Source: Actinopolyspora alba
GTDB taxonomy: Bacteria > Actinomycetota > Actinomycetes > Mycobacteriales > Pseudonocardiaceae
Assembly (NCBI RefSeq): GCF_900112765.1
Contig: NZ_FOMZ01000013.1
Span: 116,515 to 180,514 of the forward strand
Length of the DNA stretch: 64,000 bases
Direction: 5' to 3'
Shown here: positions 10,001 to 22,000 of the stretch, piece by piece
Position numbering within the stretch: the stretch's first letter is position 1
Layout of the letters: each line of letters starts with the position of its first letter
Notes under the pieces: generated by a model
What the model was told of the DNA's origin: nothing
The model's database searches: none
Seen by the model: the letters and a program-made list of their open reading frames with translations, nothing else
Translations under genes and position numbers: made by a program

Positions 10001-13000
10001 TTCGAGTACCGACTCACGCACGGACGCGCCGTCGATGTCCTCGGCGACCTTGGGGCGGTCCGCCCTGACCCGGTCGAGCGGGGTCTCGGGTGAGCTCGTG
10101 GTGTTGTCCTGGCGGGGTGGTGTCGAGGCGGTGTGCGAAGCGGGTCGCTCGGTGGTCTCCTGCTGTCCGCTGGTCTCCTGCCGCCCGGTGCTGTCGAGGG
10201 TGGTCCGTGTCCCGTCGTTCGCCGCGTCGTGTATCCGGTCGAACTCGCCAGCGATCGATTGCTGCTCGACGGTTTCGTGCGCGGTGCGGTTCGTGGTCGA
10301 GGTGTTCCGACCAGGCTGTTCGATGTTTGATTCCTGGTGGAAGGTCTCCAGCTCGATCTCTTCGGGGATGGGGGGCAGGCGATCCGGTCGTGCCCGGTCA
10401 TCCAGGGCGCCCCACGGCGGCGGTCGGGTCGGTGCCGTTCCGGCAGCGGCGGGTCCGGAGAGGTCATCGCCACGGACTTCCCGAGTACGGGGAAGATCGA
10501 GCCCGGCACGCGGTTCGGTCTCCCCATCGTCCCGGAATTCGGACAGCTGCCGGTCCACCGCCGATTTGGCCCTCCACCACTCGGACTGGGCGTCTTGGGC
10601 CTTGCCCCGGGCCGTTTCGAGCTCGCGCTCTACGGTGGACACCTCGTTTTCCACATTGCTGAGCGTGCTCTCCGATTCGGGCATCCGACCGAGGGCTGTC
10701 TCCCGCGCCGCCCGCGCCTCTCGCAGCGAATCTTCGACGGTGCGCAGCGACTCGTTCGCGTAGTCGAGTCGGTCCTGGGCGCCTCGCACCTCGTCCCGCA
10801 TTCGCTGTCGTTCGGCGTCGGCGTGGGCGTACTCCGCTTCGGCGTCGCGTTCGCGCTCCACGGCGTCACGCAGCTCCCGCTCGGTCTTCACCAGATGTCC
10901 GGCGTCGTGCGGTTGCCGATTACGCGCTCGTTCCAGGTCCGCTTCCAGTTCGGCGCGATGTGCGCTGTACCTTCCCAACCGGTTCACGGCCGCATCGGCC
11001 TTACGCGAGACCTCGTCGAGCCGCGGATCGTCGCGTGCCTCCTCCAACCGGGCCTGCGCCGTCTCCTGCTTCACTCGGAACCGTTCGAACCGCTGTTCGG
11101 CGGTGCGTACCCGCTGTTCGGCCCGGTCGAGTTCGTTTCGCCGCTCGGTCAGTGTCCGTTCGGCCCCCGCTCGGCGGGGCGCGATCTCGTTGAGCCGCTC
11201 GACCGAGTCGTGTCGAGCTTTGTCCGCCGCGATCTCGGCCTCGCGCCAGGCGTCGGCCTTCCGCTTGAGCGTGCTCTGCGCCTCGGAGAGCTGTTCGGGC
11301 AGATCCCGGCCGAGCAGTCCGGCCAGATCCGGTTCGCTGACCCGCAGCCGTGTCGAGCCTGGAACCGAGAGGTCGACGACCCCGGTGGACCCGTCCACCT
11401 TGCCCACGACGCGGTACTCGACGTCGTACTCCACCAGGCCGCTGCGTTCGTCCGGTTTGACGGCGCTGGTCCGTCCTCCGGTGGTTCCCCCTGTCGAGGT
11501 GTCGCCGACCTCGGCGTTGCGTTTGAAATCCGCCCCGCGCGTGTTGAGCAATCCACCCGAACCGTCGTTCCACAACGCCCGGCCCTGCCCGGGGGCCACC
11601 GAGGTGGCTCCGGTGTCCTCGTGCTTGGCCTCGGCTGTGTCGGAGGTGGAGTCGGCGCGTGGGTTGGCCATCTCCAGCCCGTCGCTGAGGGCGACCAATC
11701 GTGGATTGTGCACCCGCGTGTAGACCTCTACCTCGGCGTGCCGGTTCCGCAGCAGTGTGGCCTCGTGCAGTTTCGGTACCGGCAGCGCGCCGTCGAGCAT
11801 CTCCGGCAGGTGCGGCTGCAGCATTTCCGAGCTCAGCGTGGCACGCAGCGTGTGCAGCCCACCCGTACCGTCGGCGGTCAATCCCTTGCCCGCGCCCGCC
11901 TGCCGCAGGGCTTCCACCGCGGCCTCCCGCAGCGCTTCGGTTCCTCGAATCCCCTCCGGCGCGGCGGTCTTCGGGAGGGTTGGGTTGTGCCGCTGCCAGG
12001 CGCGCAACTCCTGTTCCCGCGCGTCCTGTGGACTGCCCACCCGCTGTTCCGGCGCGTAACCACCGGATCGATCGGATTCGTCGTCCGTGCTCATCCGCTG
12101 GTTGTCGGCGAGCAGACGCAACCGTACCCGCTGCTCGTCCAGCGAAACCGTGGTTGGCTCCCGGTCGTCGCGCAGCACGGTCAACTCGAACCGGACCGGA
12201 ACCTCGTAACGGGCCATCGGACCGCCTGCCTTGCGTGCGTAGCCGACCTGCTTGGAGGACGACTCCGTCCGGTTCGTCGAGTGGTTCTGCCCCACGCTCG
12301 TCCCGGCGCCCAGCCCGGTGCCCGCCGTGGTCGACAGCTTTGGCTCGCCGGTGGCCGGGGCGACTCCGCCGAGAGCGTTCAGCCCCCCGCTCCAGCCGCG
12401 CCCCTCGGCGTTGGTGTCGGTGTCCTTGAAACCTCTGTTGAGGGTGTGGTCGACGCCGACTCCATCGTTGACCACGTCGACGAACTCGGCGTCACCGAGT
12501 TTGGCGTTGAGCATCACCTGGTAGCTGTCCCGTCCGAACACCCCGGGCCGGTGCACCAGCAGCGGAACACCCCCGTCCAGCGCGGTGTCCAGCAGCGCCG
12601 TCACGTTCTCCCGAGAGGTCAGTCCGGCCAGCTGTCGCAGGTTGCGCATCGAGTCGTTGAGGACCGACTCCGGCAGCAGCTTCGCGCCTTCCGGGCCGAG
12701 CCTCTCGCGTACCTCGTCGATCAGCCGAGTCAGGTCCGGGACGTCGTCGACCGCGCTCAGTCCCAGCGAGCTGGGCTGTTCCCGAGCGATCGTGCTCGGC
12801 ACGTCCAGACGTTCCGGGCGGGGAGTCGGAGCCGCTGTCGGTTCGTCGAGCACGCCGAGCGAGCGCGCCTGTTCCTCGCTGACGCGTAGGAACACCCCGC
12901 CGGGAAGTGTGACAACCGAGCCCTCGGCCAGCGGTGTGCCGTTGTGCAGTACGTTCCGCTCGTGGCTCTCGGCCAGCAACGTCACATCGGCGTCCAGCTG

Positions 13001-16000
13001 CACCAGCATCGTCCGTGCGTCCTTCGGAGTGATGACGTTGCGCTCCAGGCTGCCCGAGATCTCGGAGCCGTGAGTCTCGGACTTCGACCTACTCCACGGT
13101 TTGGCGGCGAGCGCCCCACCGCCGAGCCCGCTGGTCGAGTCGGCGGAGGTACCGGTCGGGCGGGCGGTGCCGTTGAAGGAGGCGTTGAATTCCCACCCCG
13201 TCTTGTGGGTGGTGCTCGTACCGGCCTTGAACCCACCGACATCGTTGTTCTCGGTGCTGATCCCGTCGGAGGCGGATACCAACCGGGGATTGCTCAGCCC
13301 GAAGCCCATGGCCACCCCACCCCTGCGGTCGTGAACCCTGCGGCCGTGGACCAACCCGTCCTCCACCAGTCCGTGATCGACGAACTGGCGCAGCTTTGCC
13401 TTGACGTTCTCCGGGCTGAAGAACCGGTCGAGCACGTTGCGTGAGACGCTGCCCGGCACACCGAGTGCCCCGTCCCCGTCCGCTGCCTGGTCGAGCAACC
13501 GGACTGCCTCGTCACGCAGTGCCCCGGTGTGTGTCACCGCCTCGACGTGCAGCCAGTTCGGTGCCTTTGGCCGGTTCCGGTCACTCAGCAGCTCGCGGAT
13601 GTCGGACGGGTCCGACTCCCCGAGTTCGCGAGTACGTGGCTGGCCGGGACGGAACTCCGCGAGGTCGTGTCCCGAGGTCGTCGAATCGGCCAGCCACAGC
13701 GTCATCGGGTCCCGGAGCGCCGGGATCTCCACCACGCCCTCGTCCACCGGTCGATTCGGGCCGGCGGTGCGGGCCAAGACCTTCGGTTCCGGCACTTCGC
13801 GCACCGGAGAGCCGGGAGTGATCCGCTTGACCCAGGAGCGGCTGCGGCTGTAGCTGCTGATCTCGACGTCGAATTCCACCGGGTAGCGGAAGAGCTGGGA
13901 TTTCGAGTCGCCCACCAGCAGCGATTGGTGACCCGCTGTCGGATTTGCGGTCATCTTGTGCGTCGTCGTGTCGCTGTACTTCAACTCGACGGTCGGGGAT
14001 AGCACCGATCGTGTCAGTCCCGTGTCCGGGAGCAGTCGTACTCGGCCTTCCACTCCGGCGGACCAACCCTTCTCGACGCCGGTGGAGTTGTCCCACTTCG
14101 CCGAATCGGCCGCGATCGAGCGAACGTTGCGTTGGTCGGCCTGCCCCATGTGCTCGGGGGTGCCGAGCCGGGCCTTGACCGTGATGTTGACGTAGTCGCT
14201 GGTGAACAGGCCCCGTTTTTTGAGCTGTACCCGGACCCCGGGCCCCAGCAGGCTGTCCAGCTTGGTGCGCAGTGCGGCGGGCGAGAGCTCGGCGCCGAGC
14301 TTGCGCAGGTTGTCGAACCTCTCCTGGTTGTCCGAGAGGTGTTTGCCGGTCTCGCGCGCGGTGCGTTGGGAGTGCCAGTCCGGCAGGAACTTGTCGAAGC
14401 CCTTGATCCTGCCCAGCGTTCGTTCGACTTCGGCCTGCACCCGATTCATGGGGCCGTGCTCGCCGACCTTGACGTCGCCTGCCGTGGCTTTGTCAGCCAG
14501 GAACGGTGGCGGGAACCGCTGCTCGGTGGGCGTGGTGATCGAGTTCCTGGTTCCCGGTGGCACCGGGAGTCCCTGCTCAGCGGCTTCCGGCAGGCCGGCC
14601 CGCAGGTAGCTGGTGGCGGTGAAGCTGGTCGCTCGACCGTTGGGAGTGCGGACCTCGATGGTGGTGTCCACCTTGTACAGACCTTGGTTTCCCTTGACCT
14701 GCATTCCCGAGCGGGAGGTCGACTCCACACCGGTCACCGAGTTCGAGCTCCGGCTGGAGCCGTAGCCGCCGGTGATCCCCGCACCACCTCCCACCGTCCC
14801 GAGCCCGAACGCGCGGCCCCCCACGCCCGCGTTGACCTCGAAACCGGACTTGCTCGTGGCCGAGACGCTGCTGCTCGTGGTGGAGGACTCGTGCAACCGC
14901 ATGGTCGTGTCTTCGGAGGTGCCGACCAGTTCGGCCCTGCCGAAGGAGGCACGCATCTGTACCGCGGTGCCCCGGCTGCCGTGCGGGCTGAGCAGATCCG
15001 GGGAGGTCACCCAGCCGTGCTGCAGCTGCTCCATGCTGTTGCGTATGTTCGTGGCGCCGAGAAACTCGCGCAGCACGTTTCGCCCTGGCGCCCCCAACCT
15101 GGTGATCGAGGGATGCAGCTGCCCCGCGATCGCGTCGAATCCGTCCCCGACGTCGACTACCGCTTCGGTTCCCGGATGTTCCAGGCGCGATCCCCAGCCC
15201 TCGGGCGGTGTTCTCGTTTCCACCTCTGGATAACGGTTCATCCTTCCCACGTCTTCGGGAATCCGCAGTTCGGCGCTGCCGGTGGTGATGCCGGGGATCT
15301 CCGTTGTCCCCTCGGCTCGTACCGACTGTCCCGAGGTGTCACGGATGTCGACGTCGAAGTCGACGGGAACTTCGGCGGTGGAGGAACTCTTGCCCGACCG
15401 GAAGTTGCGCTGCTCCTGCGTGGCGAACTCCCTGTGCTGCGAGGAGTTCGGTGTTGCCAGGGGAACGCCCGCGCCCAGCGAGCCGTAGGGACCGACCAGC
15501 GGCCCACCCGTGGCGTTGAACGCCGCACTGTTCGAGTTGGAGACCGTGGTGGTGCGCGGATTGGTGTTGCTCGACTGTGTGGTCACGTCGACCTTGCTCT
15601 TGGCCGGCGTCGCCGAGGACACGGGGCCGAGGTCATTGGGCAGGCGCGGCGTCGCGCGCACGCGTACCTCGAACCACTCGGTGCCCACGCGCACCGGGAA
15701 CTGGCGGCCCCGGTCCATGAACGACTCGAAGTTCTGCCTGGCCGCCGGTTCGATCGCGTCGACTCCCTCCACCGTCAGCCCCCTCGGGTTCGGCAGCAGT
15801 TGCCGCACTCGGTCGGTTACCCCGCCGGTGTCCAGCTCGGTGAGCGCGACGTTCCCCAGTGCCTTGCCCTCCTGGAAGTACCCGGGGGTGTTGCCCAGAT
15901 CCACCAGTTGTTCCCGTGTCTCGCCCGGCTTGGTGAGGGTGATCGTCGGTGTCGGTTTCGCGGCGTTCTCCGCTGTGCCCGACTGCTCGGTGTCCCGCCG

Positions 16001-19000
16001 CTGGGTGTCCTGCGCTCCGGCATCGTGCTGGTTCGTGTCGCGCTGTTCGGCCTCGCGGTGGGTGAGCTGCTCTCGACCGTCGCTCTCGGTGTCGCGATTC
16101 GCTGGTTTCGGCCCCGAGTTCTCCGGGCCGTGCTCCGGGGCGGATTCCCGTTTCCCGTCTCTCGCCGGTTCCCCGAGTTCGATCTCCTCGGGTTTCGACG
16201 TCGATTGCCCCGGTCGCAGTGGCGGGTTCGTGGCGTCGGGCCGTTCCGTGACGGGATCGGGATTCGCGGTGCTCGGGCCGTTCTCGGACGGGAGGTCGTT
16301 CTCGGGCCGGGGGGAACCGGCGGAGCGGGGGATGATGTCGGGCCGGGCGCCCTGGCTGTGGGCGGTGTTCTCGATGGCCCAGAGGTGACGGGGTTTGAGG
16401 TGGGGATCGTGGTCGACGGAGTGGCCCATCAGGCCGTCGTCCAGTCGAACGGAGTTGTGCGAGGGGTGCGGGTCACCGGTGCGCAAGTCGGTGGCCCGGG
16501 GCGGATCCCCCCGGTTGAACACACGGCGGGTGTCCGGGCTGTCGAGCGCACCTCGGGGGTCCGGGGACTCGTCCGGGAGACCGAAGTAGTGGCCGATCTC
16601 GTGGGCGTGGATGTTCGGGGAGGCGTGGATGTTCCAGTGGTTCTGGTCGGTGTGCCCCTCGCCGCTGACGTGGATGGTGTCGTGGGCCTCGGCCGGGGTG
16701 TCGACGAATTCGACGCGGGCGTGGAACTGGTCACCCGAAGGCAGCCGGTTCCCCTGGTTGAACAGGTTGTCCACGGTCTCGGTGAGCCGGTCGCGCAGGT
16801 CGCGCAGCTGTTCCGGGGTGATGGTGGGGGCGGGGGAGAGGTGGGCGCGGAAGGTGTACTCCTGTACGCCCTGCCCCGCCACGTCCATGTGACGGAGGTC
16901 GTAGCGGATGCGGCCCTCGTAGAACTCCAGGTCGTTGGCCGTGCTGTTCATGCGCACGTCGCGGACCTCGGTGGCGACCTCGTGGGCCGGAGTGTGCTCG
17001 CGCTGCTCGCGCCACTGATCGGGACGGAGCGGAGTGCTCTCGGGCTCGAACCAGTCGGCGGTGGAGGCGGTGCTGTGCTGCCACGACCTGTCCCACGAGG
17101 AGGGTTCGCTACCGCCGGTGTTCGAGTCGTGTTCCCGCGACGAAGCGTCCTCGGTTCGGTCGGAGCTGCCCGTGTCCTCGTCGATGCCCAGCGGGGAGGG
17201 GCGGCTGCCGGAACCACCGGAATGGTCCCGGAAGGTGCGCGGGTCGTTCCACTCGCTGAAGGTGTGCGGGTTCGACGAGTCGGGGGCGAACAGCGCGCCG
17301 GGATTGATCGTCCCGTCGGACGGCGGTGCGCCCGGTGGCACCGAACCGGGCGCGGGTGCGCCGTTGCCGCTGGGATCACCGCCGCCGTTCGAGGCGGGAC
17401 CGTTCCCACCTGGCTCGTTCGGGCCGAAGTTGCCCATGTCGAACGCGTGCGGGTCGAAGCCGCCGGTGGTGTCGTTGAGCAGCGCGTTGAAAACGGGGTC
17501 GTTGAGCAGCGCGTCCAGCCGGTCCTGAAAGCCCGGTGCGAAGGAACCCGACGAGAACAGGTCGGTGCCGTTCGCGTCGGTCCCGTTCAGGTTGGTGGGG
17601 TCGAAGCTCAGCGAGTTCGGATCGTTCGGGTCGATCGAGAGGGCGCCAGGATCGCTCTGGTGTATCGCGCCCACGTTGTTGAGCAGGTTCTCCAACCGTG
17701 CACGGTCTTCGGCCCGTTGCTGGGCCGAGTCGTTGTGCTGCACCAGCAGGTCCTCGTAGTACTCGCGGACCTGTGCGTCGGCGTCCTGGAGCGACTGCGG
17801 GTTCTGAGTCGGGTTCCACGGTTGGGGAAAGAACAGCGCGCTGGGATCGGAGGCGATCACCATGGCGCGTCCACTGGGCATCCAACTGCCGTTGGTGGCT
17901 AGTCCCCATCCGGCGGGATCGCTCGTGAAGTCGGCGTCGAGAACCTGCTGGACGCGCTGCGGTGAGCCGCCCAGGATCTGGGTCGTCTCGCTTCCGACAT
18001 CGACACCCATGTTGGACAGCCAGTTGTCGAACGATACCGGGGCGTCGCTGGTGGAGGGGTCGAGCACGTGCAGCTTCGGGCCGTCCGGGGTGCTGACGAT
18101 GACCGAGGGGGCGACGTGGTAGCTCCAGTTGACCTGTCCGGCCAGACCGGGGAGCGCGTCGGCGGAGTACGGCGTTCGCACCGACAGGTCCGGGTTGATG
18201 CGTGCCACGAAGATCTTGCTCGGCGCGGCCCCCATGCGCTGCAGGTCCAGCGCCCACAGGTGGGCGCGGATGTAGCAGCCGTCCTCGGGATGATCGGTGC
18301 GGATGGTGGTACGACCCCGCGCGTGGTGCTCGAAGGTGGACCGCTTGAGCTGCTCGTGCCAGTACGATGCCTGCTCCATCGACACCGGATCGGTGGAGTA
18401 GGAGCCCATGGCGTGCAACACTTCGTGGGAACGCCAGGGTGCCGTGCTCATCAGATCGGAGCTCAGTTCGCTGCCTGTCTGCGTCCGGTAGGCGTCCTGG
18501 ATCGCCCACAGCGCGCGGATGTCGCGGCCGACTCCGTGCAGCATCGTCATCGCGTCGTCGAACCGACCCGCAGAGTTGTGCTGGACCAGTTGACCGGCGA
18601 AGTTCCACACCGACTGGTTGTAGGCGGGGGCGAATCCCATTCCCGGCGGTGCGGAGGTCGACGGCGCTCCTGGCTGGGCCGGACCCGTCACGTAGTCGCG
18701 TGGCAGCCCCAGCAGGTCCATCGCCCGGAAGTAGTCGGGCTGGTCGAGGTTCAACGCCAACGGCATCCACAGGTCCATGCCGCCGGTGCGCGCCCGGAAG
18801 CTCTCCTGCAGCGACTGGCTCGCGGCGGGATCGCCCCGCAGCTGGTGGAGCTCGCGGAGAACCGCACCGCTGTCGACCGGGAGAGTGAGAAGCAAGCCGT
18901 GCAGCACCTCGGCCCGCTGCGTCGACTCCGCCGTGGGAGCCGGTCGTGTCGGTGCCGAGTCGCTGGCGGCGGTGTCCCGGAGAACGTTGCTCCGGGAGAA

Positions 19001-22000
19001 CTCGCTCGTGCGGTTGGGGTCACCGGTGGTGCCCGCGGGCGCTTGGCGCGTCGTCCCCGACTCGGGGGCCGGTCGTGTGGGCTGTGAGGTGGTGCTCGGA
19101 CGCCCGGTGGAACGCGGAGTCTCGCTCCTGCTCGTCGAGTTCGAGGATTCGGTGCGAACCTTCGACGGGTTGTCGGCGTTCGGAGTGGTGCTCCTGCCGG
19201 GAGTCGTCGATTCCGGGTGACCCGACGAGGACGGCCCGGTGTTGCCGCGCTGGGCGGGGCTGTTCCACTGGGAGTTGGAACCGTTCCGGTCGACCAAGGG
19301 TGTCACGGTGCTGGAGGATTCCGCGCCGTTTTCCGGAGTCGTGTTCCGCCCGGTGGCCTTCTCGGCGTCCGGGGGCCGGTTGGTTTCCGCGTTCGGCTCG
19401 CTCCCGGTGGGGTGTGGCCCGGCTTCCGGGCCTTCGGAAGCCGTGTTCACCGGAGAGTAGTCGAGGTCCGTGCGGGACGGTGTGGAGGTGGTTTCGTTAC
19501 CGGAGCTGTTCTCCGAGAGGGCGGTGCTCCGGGGCGCTTCGGCCGTGCGGTCAGCGGTGTCCGGGCGTCCCGGAGTCGTGTTGCCGGTGCTGTCGCCGTT
19601 CCCGCCGCTGGTATTCGACGGCGCGGACGAGGCATTGCCCGCCTGCGGGGTGAGCACGGGTGTCGGATTCTGCTCGGTGGTGTTCCGGGTGTTCGGTGCG
19701 TCTGTCTCCGACTGAGCGGTGGTGTCCTCGCCGCTTGCCTGCTCCGGCCGTGGGGCGTTGCCGGTTGTTTCGTCGGGTACGTGAGTCGGGGTTCGCGACG
19801 ATTGCTCGAACCGGGAGTCGGCCGGTTCCCCGGGGCGTGTGGACGGCCCCGCCCCTTCGGTACGTGTCTCGGAGCCGTTCTGCTCGGAAGCGGGGTAGTT
19901 CGAAACCGCGTTACGCTCCGTCGTGGAGGCGTCCGTCGAGTCCGTGCTCGTGCGGTCCTGCCGCGAGGATTCGGTGGTGTCGGTGCCGCGCTGTGTGCCG
20001 TCCACCTCCGTCGGGGGGCGAGCGTCGGTGGTGCCGTCGGTCGTCGAGCCGTCCTGCCGGGCCGCGGCGTTCGAGGTGCCGTGCGTGTCGCGCTGTCCGG
20101 TGGTGCTGTGCGGGGTGGATTCCGTGTCGGTGCTCGACGATCGGACGGTGGTCTCCGCGCTGTCCGAATCGGGCGTACCGGTGGTGCTCGGTATTTCCGT
20201 GCCACCGGTGTTTCCGGCATCCCCTCGCGGTGGTTGGGTCGGCTGCGATGGTGGGTCTCCGGGATCGCTGTGCTGGTCCTGGAACCGCGTGGAGCTCGGG
20301 CCGTTCTGCTGCGCGGTGTCCTCCGGCTCGATCCGCCCTCCGCCCGCGACGAGAGGGTCGGTTTCGTCGTGAGCCGGGCTCTGTGCCTGAGCCGGCGGAG
20401 GCTGACCCGCGGAGTGGTCCTCCGAGGCGGACGTCAGGACGGTGGAACCGCTCGTGTCCGTGTCGCCGTTGTCGTCCTGCCGGGGGTTGTCGTGCTGTCG
20501 GTCGATGTCCTCGAGGGGCCGCTGCGTCCCGCTGTCCGAGGGAGTTTCGTTCCCCGGCCCGAAATCGTGCCGGCCATCGAATTCGTGTCCGTCCGGAGCG
20601 TCCGCTCCGGTGCTGTCCCATTCGGTGCTGTCCCGAGCGACGCTGTCCTGGACGACGCTGTCCGGCCCCGTTCCGTGACCCTCTTGCTCGTTCTCGGCAG
20701 GGGGGTCGTGCTGCGAACCGACCACTGACGAGTCGTCGCCCGCTATCTCTCCGAATCCTGCTGTCTTCTCGTCGATCACCTCGTAGCTCGACTGATCCAC
20801 ACCGTCAGGCCCCAGTCCGAAGGTGTTTCGGGTCGTTTCCGTCGCACCGAGCGTGGTGCCGCTCAGCCAGCTCCTGTCGCTGGCCCCGTCGTCGCCCGCG
20901 TCCTCATTGAAGAAACTGCCGTCGAGGGTGTTGCCGTCGCTGTCCTCGCCGGTCCACGAGGACTCGTTTCCGGGCCCCTGCGCATCGGTGACTCCCGATC
21001 TCTCCGGATCACCGATCGTCTTCGGCAGGTCCTCCGTGCCGGGGAGGTCGGTGGCGACGTCGTCGAAGTCCCCCAACCCGTCCAGTCCGCTGGTGTCCGT
21101 CCCGCCGTCGCCGTTGCCCCCGTAGTAGGAGCCGCCACCGCGTTTCTCGAACCCGTCGGCCATCGACGAGGTGAAGGAGAAGGGGTTCCACTCCTCCGAG
21201 CCGAGCGCGGAGTTGGTCGCCCCGTCGGCGGCGAACCCGGCTCCTCCCTGGCCGAGGATGTTGGCCGCGTCGAAGCCGAGTTTCCCTCCGGTGGTGTCGA
21301 GGAAGTCCTTCGCGCCCTGCCCGAGGACGCCCTCGGCTCCCTCCGCGCCTGGACCGCGGACTACCTTGTCGACGCCAGCACCGCCGACGTCACCGATACC
21401 GCCCCGTGCGAACCCACCGAGCCCTTGGAAAACGCCGTACACGGCACCGCCCATCGCACCGCCGAGCGCCCCGCCGATCGCCGCGCCCTTCGTGAAGTCC
21501 TCGTTCCAGTCGGTGCGAACTCCGGTGAGCATCTGCATCCCCTGGATCGCCACGTCCAGCCCGACCTCGAGGGCGACTCCCGCCGCCGCACCGACGATGA
21601 TGTTCTGCAGCACCGTGCGGAAGAGCGACGTGATCACCGCTCGTGCCGTGGCGGCCGCGGCGGCGGTGATCGCCTGCCCGATCCCGGGCAGCCAGGAGAA
21701 GGCCAGCGTCGCGGCCACGATCACCAGCTGCACGATGATGCTGATCTTGACGTACTGGATGTCGGCCGCGGTGTTCTTCGCCAACTCCGAGTGCTTGGTG
21801 GTCTTTTCGCGCAGCTCCCGCAACAGCGGCCGCAACGTGTCGGTGACGTACTTCCCGTAGGCGTCGCTGAACTCGCCGTGCATGGTGGTGCCGATGTCGT
21901 TGGCCGAGCGCTCCACCGCGGCTTCCAGCTTGTCGATCGCCGCGCAGATGTCCGACCAGGCCACGCTCATCCTGCGCAGCCCGTCCTCGTCCCCTTCGGG

